Source: JAICKM01 sp050998805 (lineage in GTDB: Bacteria; Chloroflexota; Chloroflexia; QHBQ01; JAICKM01). Taken from it: DNA of 64,000 nucleotides. Numbering within the stretch: the stretch's first letter is position 1; the number at the start of each line of letters is the position of its first letter. The translations under genes and the position numbers were made by a program. The notes beneath the pieces were generated by a model. It did not search any database. It had not been told where the DNA came from and saw only the letters and a program-made list of their open reading frames with translations. The DNA lies in the NCBI GenBank assembly GCA_050998805.1, contig JBPCPV010000055.1, forward strand, positions 1 through 64,000, in the 5' to 3' direction. Shown one piece after another: positions 1 through 9,005 of the stretch.

Positions 1-46
1 CTCTACGGCGGGCCTGCGGAGCTTGCGGAGCAGGCCCGCCGTAGAG
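1..46. repeat. Perfect 17-bp inverted repeat upstream of dnaB
   Basis: Bases 1-17 are the exact reverse complement of bases 30-46, with a 12-nt loop. No T-run follows on either strand inside the window, so it is not a clear intrinsic terminator. It could be the terminator hairpin of a gene lying left of the window, or a cis element in the dnaB leader. Confidence 0.7.
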
Positions 47-72
47 AGCGGCGCTGATAGGGCAGTAAACCT

Positions 73-1452
73 ATGGAAATCACCCGGATCACAAACACTA
101 GCCTCTTCAACGACGCGGGTACGGCGATTGGCCGGCCGGTGCCTTACGATTTGCCCGCCGAAGAAGCCGTCCTCGGCTCACTCCTCCTCGACCGTGACGC
201 GGTCATCAAGGTCGCCACCTTCCTAGCACCTGCCGACTTCTACCGCGAGGCGAACGGCTGGATCTACGAGTGCATCCTCGACCTTTATCATCGCCGCGAG
301 CCGCCGGATCTCGTCACCCTTTCGAGCGAGCTTGACCGGCGCGGGAGGCTAGACCCGGTAGGCGGGCTAGCCTATCTCGCGGGGCTTATGCATCAAGTGC
401 CCACCGCCGTCCACGTCGAGTATTACTCCCGGATAGTCGAGCGCAACGCCGTGCTGCGCCGCCTGATCAGTGTCGGCGGCCAGATCGCCGGCCTCGGTTA
501 CGAGGAGGGGCCGGAACTCGAAATCGTGCTCGACCGGGCCGAGGAACTGCTTTTCGCAGTCACCCAGCGCACGGGTTTGCAGGACTTCGTTTCGATCAAG
601 AAGGTGCTGGAAGAATACTTCGACCGCCTCGATGTCGTCCAGCACCAGAAGGGCAGCATCATCGGAGTGCCCACCGGCTTCCACGACCTCGACGAATTGA
701 CCGGCGGCCTCCAGAAGTCGGACCTGATCATCGTGGCGGCCCGCCCGTCGGTCGGCAAGAGCAGCTTCGGCCTCACCATCGCATACAACGCCGCCGTGCT
801 GCACAACAAGACAGTCGGGGTTTTTAGCCTCGAAATGTCGGCGGAGCAGCTCGTCCAACGCCTCCTCTCCATCGCCAGCGGGGTCGAGACGCAGCGCCTG
901 CGGCTCGGCTACCTCAACGATACCGAGTGGCAGAAGTTGAGCGACGCCTTCGGCACCCTTGCCGGCGTGCCCCTCTATTTCGACGACAGCGCAGGGCTGA
1001 CCATCACCGAGGTCCGCAACCGCGCGCGCCGCCTACAGGCCGAGGCTGGCTGCGACCTGCTGGTAGTTGATTACCTCCAGCTGATGAGCAGCCGCCGCAG
1101 CGACAACCGCGTGCAAGAGGTCTCCGAGATTTCGCGGGGCCTCAAGAACCTGGCCCGCGAACTCAACATCCCGATTATCGCCATGTCGCAGCTATCCCGT
1201 GCCGTCGAGAACCGCACATCGCATGTGCCGATGCTGAGTGATCTCCGCGAGAGTGGCAGCATCGAGCAGGATAGCGACATCGTGATGTTCATCTACCGCG
1301 AAGAACTCTATAACCCCGACACCGAGCGGAAGCACATCGCCGAGATCCATGTAGCCAAGCACCGCAACGGCCCTGTTGGAGTGGTGCCGCTCTACTTCCA
1401 GAACGCGACCACGCATTTCCGCGACCTGGAACCCTACAGACAACCGACTTAG
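73..1452 (+). CDS. dnaB: Replicative DNA helicase DnaB
   Basis: Hexameric 5'-3' helicase that unwinds DNA at the replication fork. The 459-residue length is normal for the family. An N-terminal DnaB_N helical domain spans about residues 20-125 (it begins YDLPAEEAVLGSLL). The RecA-like motor follows, with Walker A ARPSVGKSS (Lys about 229), the hydrophobic Walker B stretch LLVVDYLQLM and the conserved LSDLRESGSIEQD segment. The start codon follows a weak AGGG. Twelve bases separate its stop from a DnaD-domain gene and a DnaC-like ATPase follows, so helicase and probable loading factors form one operon. Family assignment is secure. Confidence 0.97.
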   Translation: MEITRITNTSLFNDAGTAIGRPVPYDLPAEEAVLGSLLLDRDAVIKVATFLAPADFYREANGWIYECILDLYHRREPPDLVTLSSELDRRGRLDPVGGLAYLAGLMHQVPTAVHVEYYSRIVERNAVLRRLISVGGQIAGLGYEEGPELEIVLDRAEELLFAVTQRTGLQDFVSIKKVLEEYFDRLDVVQHQKGSIIGVPTGFHDLDELTGGLQKSDLIIVAARPSVGKSSFGLTIAYNAAVLHNKTVGVFSLEMSAEQLVQRLLSIASGVETQRLRLGYLNDTEWQKLSDAFGTLAGVPLYFDDSAGLTITEVRNRARRLQAEAGCDLLVVDYLQLMSSRRSDNRVQEVSEISRGLKNLARELNIPIIAMSQLSRAVENRTSHVPMLSDLRESGSIEQDSDIVMFIYREELYNPDTERKHIAEIHVAKHRNGPVGVVPLYFQNATTHFRDLEPYRQPT

Positions 1453-1464
1453 CCGGGGGTATCC

Positions 1465-2274
1465 ATGTTTAACGGCTTCAGGAGCGACGAAGAGCGGGTC
1501 CAACTCCCCGCCGGTTTGCTTGCGGACATCGTGCCTGCGATCACCAGCCTGGCCGAACTCAAAGTTACGCTGCACCTCTTCTGGAGGCTCGCAGCGCAGG
1601 TTGGTCAGCCCCGGCTCCTCAGCTATCCTGAGCTGGCGGCGGACCCTGTACTGGCGGCTTCGCTGACCGCAGGCCGCAACCCCCGCCCCGCCAAGGAGTG
1701 GCTGCGCGAAGGACTGGAACTCGCCGTGGCGCGCGGCACGCTGCTCCAGCTGACAGTGCAGCCGGAGGGCGGCGAGGCTGAACTCTGGTACATGGTACAC
1801 ACTCCGTTCAACGCACGCTGGCTTGAGCAGGTCTCCGGCGACGGGGCCGCAGCGCCGGAGCAGAAGTTGGCTTCGGTCGAGTGGTTGGCGCTGCTTCGCG
1901 CCGAGCGCGAGGCCGCGCTGTCGCGGGCGGCGGGCGAAGACACAGACGCCTCCCTGGAGGTCGAGCGCATCCGTGTGACGCGGCGTCGTGCAGGCATCTT
2001 CGAGCTTTACGAGCAGAACATCGGCGTGATCACGCCCCTGCTCGCAGAGCAGCTTGCCGAGGCCGAGCGGACCTACCCATCCGCCTGGATCGAGGACGCC
2101 TTCACTGAGGCGGTGAGCTATAACAAGCGCAACTGGAAATATGTGAGCCGCATCCTCGAAAACTGGGCGGCAAAGGGGAAAGATGATGGAACGAGTGGAC
2201 AAAATCCTGGCCGAGCTCTCGATCCCGATAAATATCTCACCGGAAAGTACGCTCACCTCTTCCAGCGAGAGTGA
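1465..2274 (+). CDS. DnaD-domain replication protein
   Basis: 269 residues. The C-terminal part (about 190-250) reads as a DnaD/DnaB_2 domain: a FELYEQNIG start, an acidic/aromatic helix and the diagnostic YxxxIxxxW motif (YVSRILENW). DnaD-domain proteins in Firmicutes and phages remodel DNA and help load the replicative helicase. The N-terminal region is probably a winged helix but diverges too much to name with confidence. The gene lies between dnaB and a DnaC-like ATPase, which supports a helicase-loading role (inference). Its last 92 nt are shared, in another frame, with the next gene. Confidence 0.85.
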   Translation: MFNGFRSDEERVQLPAGLLADIVPAITSLAELKVTLHLFWRLAAQVGQPRLLSYPELAADPVLAASLTAGRNPRPAKEWLREGLELAVARGTLLQLTVQPEGGEAELWYMVHTPFNARWLEQVSGDGAAAPEQKLASVEWLALLRAEREAALSRAAGEDTDASLEVERIRVTRRRAGIFELYEQNIGVITPLLAEQLAEAERTYPSAWIEDAFTEAVSYNKRNWKYVSRILENWAAKGKDDGTSGQNPGRALDPDKYLTGKYAHLFQRE

Positions 2275-2986
2275 AGTCTGCCCGAACTGCCGGGGTGCGG
2301 GCTACCTGCGTATGCCGGTGCCTATCGGCCACCCCAACTTCGGGCGGATGCTGCCCTGCCAGTGCAAGGTGGACCAGATCAAGTCGCGGACCTTCGCCGA
2401 CCTCGAGCGGGTGAGTAACCTCGACGCCTTCGTGACCCAAACCTTCGCCAACTTCGACCCAGCCGTGCCCGGCGTCCGCGAGGCGTTCCTTCGATGCCGT
2501 GACTACGCGAACAACCCGCAGGGCTGGCTCGTGCTGCTCGGCGGCTTCGGATGCGGCAAGACCCACCTCGCGGCTGCCGTCGCCAACGTCGCGGTTTCGC
2601 GCGGCCTCTCCACCTACTTCGCGGTCGCCCCCGACCTTCTCGACCAACTACGTGCCGCCTACGCCCCGAACAGCGAGATCTCCTACGACGACCGCTTCGA
2701 GGCCGTCCGCACGGTGCCCCTGCTCGTGGTGGACGACCTCGGCACGGAGAACACCACGCCCTGGGCGCGCGAAAAGCTCTACCAGATATTCAACCACCGC
2801 TACAACTACCGTATGCCGACCGTCGTCACCACGAACACAGACCTCGACACCCTTGACCCCCGCATCGCTTCCCGACTCTGTGACCAGCAGCTCTGCGGCC
2901 ACATCTACATGCAGGCCGGAGACTACCGGCAGGGCGGCATTTTGCCGCAGCCCCGCCCCCGCACGCCCACCCGCCGCCCCCGCTGA
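2183..2986 (+). CDS. DnaC/DnaI-like helicase loader ATPase with zinc-binding N terminus
   Basis: 267-residue AAA+ ATPase of the DnaC/IstB type. Residues 33-61 hold a Cys cluster (CPNC...CQC; Cys33, 36, 59, 61) resembling the zinc module of DnaI-type loaders. Walker A is GGFGCGKTH (Lys about 126) and Walker B is PLLVVDDLG. The sensor-like stretch VVTTNTD and an arginine-bearing IASRL follow. The ATG at 2183 sits inside the end of the preceding gene but follows an AAGGGGAAAG ribosome-binding site, so the long overlap looks genuine. The low-complexity PRPRTPTRRPR tail is unusual. Loading of DnaB is inferred from family and operon. Confidence 0.9.
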   Translation: MMERVDKILAELSIPINISPESTLTSSSESEVCPNCRGAGYLRMPVPIGHPNFGRMLPCQCKVDQIKSRTFADLERVSNLDAFVTQTFANFDPAVPGVREAFLRCRDYANNPQGWLVLLGGFGCGKTHLAAAVANVAVSRGLSTYFAVAPDLLDQLRAAYAPNSEISYDDRFEAVRTVPLLVVDDLGTENTTPWAREKLYQIFNHRYNYRMPTVVTTNTDLDTLDPRIASRLCDQQLCGHIYMQAGDYRQGGILPQPRPRTPTRRPR

Positions 2987-3234
2987 CACCCGCCTTATGG
3001 AGTGGGTAGCCCCGCCGCCCGCCGTATCGCCGCCGTCTCGGCGGCCCCGGCCCCTGTAAGACACGGCTCCGCCCGTGGATTGTCGCCATACCCCTAATTC
3101 ACGGCTCGCCCTGTCCTCATTCGTGTATTCGGGCACCGCCATTCGTGGACGGTCCGTCTCTCCCAAAGGCGGTCCACGGGCGGACACGTGTCTTACAGTG
3201 GTCAGCGGTCAAGGCCCGGCACACGCACCACGTA
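2987..3234. other. Non-coding gap with hairpin repeat
   Basis: No credible gene lies between the convergent helicase-loader and glycosyltransferase genes. Bases 3030-3044 are a copy of the window's CCGCCGTCTCGGCGG hairpin repeat (6-bp stem, TCT loop). No U-tract terminator was seen. Confidence 0.6.
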
Positions 3235-4401
3235 CTACGCAAGCCCCGAATACACCTCGAGCATCAGCTTCGCCGAGGCGGACCACGGGTAGAGCGCCGC
3301 GCGGGCGATCCCTGCCTGCCGCAGGTTGCGCCTCGCCTCGCCGCTTTCGAGGAGACGCTCGATGCCGGCTGCGATCCTGGCCTCGTCCTTCGGGTCAACC
3401 AACATGGCGGCCTCGCCGCTGAGTTCGAGCAGCGCCGGAGTGCGCGTGGTAACGACCGGTGTGCCGCAGGCCATCGCCTCGAGGACCGGCAATCCGAAGC
3501 CCTCGTATAGGCTGGGGTAGACAAAGACCGTAGCAAGGTTGTAGAGCAGGGGCAGATCCTCCTCCAGCACATAGTCGAGGAAGTGGATGCGGTTGCCTAA
3601 GCCCTCGGCTTCAGCTGCCGCGAAGACTGGTTCGTACATCCAGCCGCGCCTCCCCGCGAGCACAAGGTCGTGCCCCTCATCGTGCCCCCCCGCGATTAGC
3701 CGGCTGTACGCGCCGATCAGCCGCACCAGGTTCTTGCGCGGCTCGATTGTGCCGACATGCAGCAGGTAGCGCGGCGGCAGGCCGAGCCGCGCCCGGAACT
3801 CGGGGCCGAGCCGTGCCAACTCTTCGGGGCTACGAGAGCGGAAGTGCGCGCCCACCCCGTTCGGCACGGTCATCACCCGCTCAGGTTGGATTCCGAGCCG
3901 CTCGATCACGTCACGGCGCGTCGCCTCCGAGACCGCGACTACACGCGAAGCCCGCCGCGCAGCGCCCGGCACCCGCCTCTTGAGGTAGCCGAGGTTGCCG
4001 GGGTCGGTCACTTCCGGCATCACCATGAAGCTCAGATCGTGGACCGTCACGACAGTGCGCGCGCCCGCGACCGGCGGTACCACGAAGTCGGGCGCATGCA
4101 GCACATCGGCACCGCCGCTCAGCCAATCTGCGGGCAGTGGGGCGCGCAGCCGGTTCCAGAGTACGTTGAGCCGCCGAGCCGAGCCTGGCAGCTCGCGCAC
4201 ACGCAGGTTCGCGTGCCGGGCGAGCAGCGCGGTCAGGTAGGCATATTCGGGCGTGTCGCGCGGCAGACCCCGCCCGCCATAGAAGAGAGTGTAGCGGTTG
4301 CGGTCGTCGGCTTCGGCGAGGGCCGAGATCAGCGAGCGTGTGTAGCGGGCGACTCCGGCCCCAGGCCAGACGCCGGTTGTGTAATCGATCGCGATCCGCA
4401 A
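3235..4401 (-). CDS. Family 4 glycosyltransferase (GT-B)
   Basis: 388-residue retaining GT-B glycosyltransferase. The N-terminal glycine-rich acceptor loop is GVWPGAGVARYTRSL. The donor-domain hallmark HVGTIEPRKNL precedes the EX7E motif EGFGLPVLE with the following AMACGTPVV, which binds the nucleotide-sugar. It is probably cytoplasmic and adds a hexose or mannose-like sugar to a lipid-linked glycan; donor and acceptor cannot be read from sequence. The TTG start at 4401 lies 1 nt after the stop of the upstream membrane-protein gene, implying co-translation. It is the last gene of the minus-strand glycan cluster. Confidence 0.9.
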   Translation of the reverse strand: MRIAIDYTTGVWPGAGVARYTRSLISALAEADDRNRYTLFYGGRGLPRDTPEYAYLTALLARHANLRVRELPGSARRLNVLWNRLRAPLPADWLSGGADVLHAPDFVVPPVAGARTVVTVHDLSFMVMPEVTDPGNLGYLKRRVPGAARRASRVVAVSEATRRDVIERLGIQPERVMTVPNGVGAHFRSRSPEELARLGPEFRARLGLPPRYLLHVGTIEPRKNLVRLIGAYSRLIAGGHDEGHDLVLAGRRGWMYEPVFAAAEAEGLGNRIHFLDYVLEEDLPLLYNLATVFVYPSLYEGFGLPVLEAMACGTPVVTTRTPALLELSGEAAMLVDPKDEARIAAGIERLLESGEARRNLRQAGIARAALYPWSASAKLMLEVYSGLA

Positions 4402-4402
4402 G

Positions 4403-5485
4403 CTACGTCCGCCGACGCCGTGTGATCAGGTAGACGATGAGGCCGCCGACGACGATGCTCCAGTAGTTGATCAGCCGGTCGAGGATCGAGATGCTGCCCG
4501 CAATCGTATTGCTCACGCCGAAGAAGCCGAGCACGACGATGGTCGCGCCTTCCACCAGCCCGATGCCCCCGGGCGTGAGCGGCAGAGTGGTCAGCAGGGA
4601 ACTCGCCAGCGCGATGAAGATCACCACCGGCAGGCTGATTAGGTTGCCCTGGCCGAGCGACTGCACCACCCAGAACAGCCGTAGCCCCTCCATGAGCCAG
4701 ATAGCTGCGGTGAAGCCGATGAGCAACGGCAGGCTGCTGCGGCGGAAGCTCTGGAGCGTGCCATGTTGCAGGCCGGTGAATATCTCCCGGAAGCGATGCG
4801 GAAGCAGCATCAGCACGCGGTCGCCGAAGACCCGCAGCACGATCAGCCCGATGAGCAGCACGACGACCAGCGCCCCGCCCAGCCCCATGACTTCGAGAAT
4901 TGTCCCCGACAGCTTATCGCGGACGGTCAGGAAGCCCGCAACAACGAGCAGGCCGAAAAGGATGAACAGGTCGATCATCCGCTCGGCGAGCAACGTGCCG
5001 ATAGTCCGCGCGAAGGATACTCCGCCCCGCTCCTTGAGTAGGTAGCCCCTGTAGACATCGCCGAGCTTCGCGGGCACGATGCAGTTTACGAACCAGCTCA
5101 GATAGATGATCTCGATCAGGCCACCGACATTCGGCAGGTTCGGGTGTTGGTCTTTCGAGTAGCCGACGTTAGCCAGCAGAGTGCGCCAGCGCAGTCCGCG
5201 CAGGACGAAGGCGGCGTAGTAGAAGACGAAGCCGAGCAGGAAATAGCCGAGGTTCGCGCCCCGTATCGTTTTCCAGACCGCCACGAGGTCTAAGTTCAGT
5301 CCCCGGAAGATGAAGAGGAAGAGCGCGACCGCCAACGCGAAAGACAGCAGGGTGCGCGGGTCGCGGAGGCGGTGGGCCAGCCACGACCTGTCCCCGGCGA
5401 TCTGCTCGACCCCGTGCGCGGCGGCGGGTGCCTCGGCCTCGGCCTCTGCCACGTCCTCCGTCGTCGTGTGCAGCTCCGCCGCCAC
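4403..5485 (-). CDS. LPG-synthase-TM/UPF0104-type membrane protein (putative flippase)
   Basis: 360 residues with about eight hydrophobic helices. The pattern matches the lysylphosphatidylglycerol synthase TM / UPF0104 family: ALRGLRWRTLL-like basic stretch after TM2, the WFVNCIVPAKLGDVYRGYLL loop, and PLTPGGIGLVEGA near the C terminus. Family members are thought to move lipid-linked substrates across the membrane or act in glycolipid export. The first 50 residues are an acidic, Ala-rich cytoplasmic tail. The start is GTG, the only start codon before an in-frame stop. It lies between a sugar epimerase and a glycosyltransferase, consistent with a surface-glycan role. Confidence 0.85.
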   Translation of the reverse strand: MAAELHTTTEDVAEAEAEAPAAAHGVEQIAGDRSWLAHRLRDPRTLLSFALAVALFLFIFRGLNLDLVAVWKTIRGANLGYFLLGFVFYYAAFVLRGLRWRTLLANVGYSKDQHPNLPNVGGLIEIIYLSWFVNCIVPAKLGDVYRGYLLKERGGVSFARTIGTLLAERMIDLFILFGLLVVAGFLTVRDKLSGTILEVMGLGGALVVVLLIGLIVLRVFGDRVLMLLPHRFREIFTGLQHGTLQSFRRSSLPLLIGFTAAIWLMEGLRLFWVVQSLGQGNLISLPVVIFIALASSLLTTLPLTPGGIGLVEGATIVVLGFFGVSNTIAGSISILDRLINYWSIVVGGLIVYLITRRRRT

Positions 5486-5535
5486 CTCACTCAGGTGCTG
5501 GTCTCCGGCAGTCGGGCTTCCTGTGTCGGTATTGT

Positions 5536-6528
5536 CTAAGGTTGACTCTTTGATGTGATGGTTCTCCTTCCAAATGCCTCATGCTCATACCACGCGATAA
5601 AACGGGGCACACCTTCTTCGAGCCGGGTGTGCGGGTTGTAGTCGAGCAGCTGCCGCGCGAGCGTCACGTCTGAGAAGGTCAGGCGCGGCTCGGATGCCGG
5701 CGGGGCTTCGTGGATGATCTCGGCTTTGCGGCCCAGCGTGTTTTCGATGACCTCGATCAGGTGCAGGTTAGTCTCAGGGTGGGAGTTGCCGAGGTTGATG
5801 ATCCGGTAGCCGAGCGGCCTGTAGGCCGCTGCTGTAACGCCGCTCACGTTGTCCTCGATGTAGGTGTAGTCGCGCCCCTCCGAGCCGTCGCCGAACAGGG
5901 TCAGCGGCCGCCCGTTGGCGATCGCGTCGGTGAAGAGATAGACGGCCATATCCGGCCTGCCCCGCTCGCCGTAGACTGTGAAGAAACGCAGCACATTAAT
6001 ATTCAGCCCATAGAGGTTATGGAAGGTGTAGGCCATCGTCTCGACCGCCTTCTTGGTGAAGGCGTATGGCGATGCCGGGTGGTCGGTACGCGCCGTCTCC
6101 CGGAACGGCACCTCGGCATCCCTGCCGTAGACCGACGACGACGATGCCAGCACCACGACCTCGACCTCGTGGCGTTCGGCTGCCTGCAAGATGTTCAGGC
6201 TGCCCTTCTCGTTCACATCAATGTAGAGCTCGGGCTGCTTCACCGAGTTGCGCGGGTTCGCCATCGCCGCGAGATGGATTATGCGGGTGATCGGCTCGCG
6301 CTTCGTTGCCTCGAAGACCGTCTCCAGGCCGTCGGCGTCGCGCACATCAACCTCTGCCAGGGTGCAGCGCGGGTCGGCCAGCGCGGAGGCCAGATTCGCG
6401 CGCTTGCGGGCCGGGGAGTAGTAGTCGTTAAAGTTGTCGAGCGCGATCACCCGCTCTCCCGCCGCCAGCAGCCGGTCCACGGTGTGCGACCCGATGAAGC
6501 CCGCGGCCCCGGTGACAAGCACACTCAT
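5536..6528 (-). CDS. NAD-dependent sugar epimerase, UDP-glucuronate 4-epimerase-like
   Basis: 330-residue extended SDR. Rossmann motif GAAGFIGSH is at residues 7-15, followed by DNFNDYYSPARKRANL, which resembles UDP-glucuronate 4-epimerases (DNxNDYYDPxLKxxRL). The catalytic YxxxK is in SPYAFTKKA, and RFFTVYGERGRPDMA and GDGSEGRDYTYIEDN complete the family pattern. It would interconvert UDP-glucuronate and UDP-galacturonate; UDP-glucose epimerase activity is the alternative. An open frame extends further upstream, but the ATG at 6528 immediately precedes the Rossmann motif and overlaps the upstream stop as ATGA, a typical coupled start. Confidence 0.88.
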   Translation of the reverse strand: MSVLVTGAAGFIGSHTVDRLLAAGERVIALDNFNDYYSPARKRANLASALADPRCTLAEVDVRDADGLETVFEATKREPITRIIHLAAMANPRNSVKQPELYIDVNEKGSLNILQAAERHEVEVVVLASSSSVYGRDAEVPFRETARTDHPASPYAFTKKAVETMAYTFHNLYGLNINVLRFFTVYGERGRPDMAVYLFTDAIANGRPLTLFGDGSEGRDYTYIEDNVSGVTAAAYRPLGYRIINLGNSHPETNLHLIEVIENTLGRKAEIIHEAPPASEPRLTFSDVTLARQLLDYNPHTRLEEGVPRFIAWYEHEAFGRRTITSKSQP

Positions 6529-8021
6529 CCCGCAGCCCCCGTGCCGCGTACCGCCGCCGTCTCGGCGGCTCCCGCCAGGCGCGGCACTATCCAGAACAGT
6601 GCGATGACCGCCGCCCACTGGATACCCATGTTGAGCACATGCAGGTTCTCGAAGACACTGTGGCCGATAACCGAAAACACCACCCCGAACGCCCCGACGA
6701 GCAGCGCCGCGTCTATCCCCGGCCCCTCCCGCATCGCCCTTCGTATCGCCCGCCACCCTCCGACGACCGCTGCCCCGACCAGCGCCAGGTATGCGGCCAG
6801 CCCGAACAGCCCGGTCTCCGACAGCGCCTGGAGGAAGTAGTTGTGGGCGTGCCCACGCGAAACCGGCCACTCGGCGACCGCGAAATCGGTGTATCGGAAG
6901 TTGAAGTTGCCGATGCCGATGCCGAGCCAGGGGTCGGAGAGATACATACCCCACGCCGCCTGCCAGTGGGCGAGCCTCTCGAGCTGGTTAAATGTTTCGG
7001 GCGTCGGCTCGATGCCGCGCACGTCGAAGATCTGCAATTGGCTGAGGGTATCCGATACCCTCTGTGTCACCGAGGCCGGCAGCGCGCCCCCGACGGCGAG
7101 CGCACCGATCAGCGCCGCCCCGACGGCCAGCCCCGCCAGCGCCGGAGCCGCCCGCCTCCCCAACGCGACGACCATCGCCAACAGCCCGAAGCCGAGGCCG
7201 ATCAGTCCGCCCCGCGAGTAGCTGAAGACCATCGCCGCCGCCCCGATCCCCGCCAGCCCGACCGCGCCGAGGGCCAACACTACAGGGAAGCCGGCTGGCG
7301 GCTTAGGTCGTCGCCGCTCCAAATGGATCAGCAAGTAGACGGCGAGCGCGATTGCCACGGCGAGGGTCATGTTCAGGTAGCCGGCGTAGGAGTTGGGCGC
7401 GCCGATGGTGCCGAAGGCGCGCGGCGACATATCTTCCGGCCCGCCCCCCTGCCCCACGAAAAACGACGGCGGCACCTGCCGGGTAATCACCTGCTGTAGG
7501 CCGAGCGCGGCCTCGGCAGCAAGCCCCACACAGAAACAAAACACCATGCCGATGACTTGCGCCCGCGTCTCGATTGTGTTCACGATGATAACGTAAGCGA
7601 GCAGCACGACGAGCCAGCGTGAGACCTCGGCGGCTCCGTCGCTCAGGGAGGTCGCCACGATGAGGCTGGCGAGCATCACGGTTAGATAGGCGGCGAGGGC
7701 GACCGCGAACGGCGGCACGAACAGCTTCCGCCGCCCGACGGCGATCCAACAGACCCACGCCAGGAGCAGCCCCGCAGTCACGGCTTGGGTCGCCGTGAAC
7801 TTGCCGGCGATGGTGATCTCACGCTGTAGCGGCACGCTCAGGATCAGCGCGTAGACGCCCCACGCCGGGTGCCGCAGCACCAGCACGCCCCCGGCGATCA
7901 GCGCGGCGAGACCGAGGCCGACCGACGCAGGCTCGAAGGTCGCCGTTCCGGCGACGCCGACCGCGAGCAGCATGTAGAGCAGGGGAACGGCCCGCTCCCA
8001 GGAGAGAGCCGGGCGGCGCAT
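6525..8021 (-). CDS. O-antigen ligase/polymerase family membrane protein
   Basis: About 498 residues and roughly 12 TM helices. The Wzy_C-type periplasmic loop ends in WLGIGIGNFNFRY and RGHAHNYFLQALSETGLFGL, the conserved region of O-antigen ligases and polymerases. Such enzymes join or polymerise undecaprenol-linked glycans outside the membrane; which one is not decidable by sequence. The ATG at 8021 has an AGG 8 nt upstream and begins 7 nt after the upstream stop. A GTG at 8039 would give six more residues and an 11-nt overlap. The C terminus (AAETAAVRG) is encoded by a copy of the CCGCCGTCTCGGCGG repeat. Confidence 0.88.
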   Translation of the reverse strand: MRRPALSWERAVPLLYMLLAVGVAGTATFEPASVGLGLAALIAGGVLVLRHPAWGVYALILSVPLQREITIAGKFTATQAVTAGLLLAWVCWIAVGRRKLFVPPFAVALAAYLTVMLASLIVATSLSDGAAEVSRWLVVLLAYVIIVNTIETRAQVIGMVFCFCVGLAAEAALGLQQVITRQVPPSFFVGQGGGPEDMSPRAFGTIGAPNSYAGYLNMTLAVAIALAVYLLIHLERRRPKPPAGFPVVLALGAVGLAGIGAAAMVFSYSRGGLIGLGFGLLAMVVALGRRAAPALAGLAVGAALIGALAVGGALPASVTQRVSDTLSQLQIFDVRGIEPTPETFNQLERLAHWQAAWGMYLSDPWLGIGIGNFNFRYTDFAVAEWPVSRGHAHNYFLQALSETGLFGLAAYLALVGAAVVGGWRAIRRAMREGPGIDAALLVGAFGVVFSVIGHSVFENLHVLNMGIQWAAVIALFWIVPRLAGAAETAAVRGTGAAG

Positions 8022-8028
8022 CGGCTGC

Positions 8029-8973
8029 CTACGAGACACTTCGGAACCATGCGATGGTGCGCGCCAGCCCTTCGGCGAGCGGGACTCTCGGCTGCCAGCC
8101 GATCTCAGTGCGTATCCGCGTAATGTCGGGGCAGCGGCGGTTCGGGTCTTCGTCCATCGCTGGCAGGTGTTCTATCGGCACCTCAGCGCCGGCCAGCTCG
8201 CGGATGATGCCCGCGAAGTCAATGATGTAGCGTTCGTCGGGATTGCCGACGTTGTAGACCCGCCCAGACGCTATCTCGCGGGGCGCGTCCATCACGGCCC
8301 GCAAGCCCGCCGTCATGTCGTCCACGTAGCAGAATGAGCGCGTCTGCTTGCCCTCGCCGTAGACCGTCATCGGACGCCCCGCCAGCGCCTGCGACACGAA
8401 GTTCGGGACGACGCGCCCGTCGCGGGGGTTCATGTGGGGGCCGTAGGTGTTGAAGATCCGCACCAGCCGCCCGTCGAGGCCGCGTTCGCGCACGTAAGTC
8501 ATCAACAGCGCCTCCCCGAACCGCTTGCCCTCGTCGTAGCAGGCGCGGGGGCCGACCGGGTTGACGTTGCCCCAATAGCTCTCCACCTGCGGGTGAACCA
8601 GCGGGTCGCCGTATGCCTCGGAGGTCGAGGTGTAGAGGATGCGGGCGTTGTGCTGGGCGGCGAACTCGAGCAGCCTTTCGGTGCCGCGGCTGTTCGTCCG
8701 CATGATCTGCAACGGGATGCGGCTGAAATCGGCGGGGCTGGCGGGGCTTGCCAGATGGTAAACCTGGTCGGCGGCGGGCAGGTCGGCGGGCAGGGCTTCG
8801 CAGATGTCGTGCTCGATCACCCGCAGGCGCGGGTTGTCCCGTATCCCCGCGATGTTGCGCGGATTGCCCGTGATATAGTTGTCGAGCACGGTCACCTCAT
8901 GCCCCGCCTCCAGCAGCGCCGCGCACAAATGCGACCCAATGAACCCCGCCCCCCCCGCGACGATTATCTGCAA
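8029..8973 (-). CDS. uxs: UDP-glucuronate decarboxylase (UDP-xylose synthase)
   Basis: 314-residue extended SDR that converts UDP-glucuronate to UDP-xylose. Distinctive family segments are GGAGFIGSHL, VLDNYITGNPRNI, HLASPASPADF, TSEAYGDPLVHPQ and the catalytic ACYDEGKR. These are closer to UXS than to generic epimerases. The TTG start at 8973 has GGGAGG six bases upstream. It is the first gene of a tightly packed minus-strand run (decarboxylase, ligase, epimerase, flippase-like, GT). With the epimerase-like gene it implies that UDP-glucuronate is a branch point for the glycan; no UDP-glucose dehydrogenase is seen in the window. Confidence 0.93.
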   Translation of the reverse strand: MQIIVAGGAGFIGSHLCAALLEAGHEVTVLDNYITGNPRNIAGIRDNPRLRVIEHDICEALPADLPAADQVYHLASPASPADFSRIPLQIMRTNSRGTERLLEFAAQHNARILYTSTSEAYGDPLVHPQVESYWGNVNPVGPRACYDEGKRFGEALLMTYVRERGLDGRLVRIFNTYGPHMNPRDGRVVPNFVSQALAGRPMTVYGEGKQTRSFCYVDDMTAGLRAVMDAPREIASGRVYNVGNPDERYIIDFAGIIRELAGAEVPIEHLPAMDEDPNRRCPDITRIRTEIGWQPRVPLAEGLARTIAWFRSVS

Positions 8974-9005
8974 TGGTGGCCTCCCGTGATACGTAGTTTT
9001 GAGTC

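Noticed and set aside
1192..2256. 354-codon open frame antisense to dnaB and the DnaD-domain gene
   Set aside because: Overlaps two well-supported genes and has no recognisable motif.
6529..6954. Upstream extension of the epimerase frame
   Set aside because: The Rossmann motif begins right after the ATG at 6528; the extra residues are the shadow of the ligase gene.
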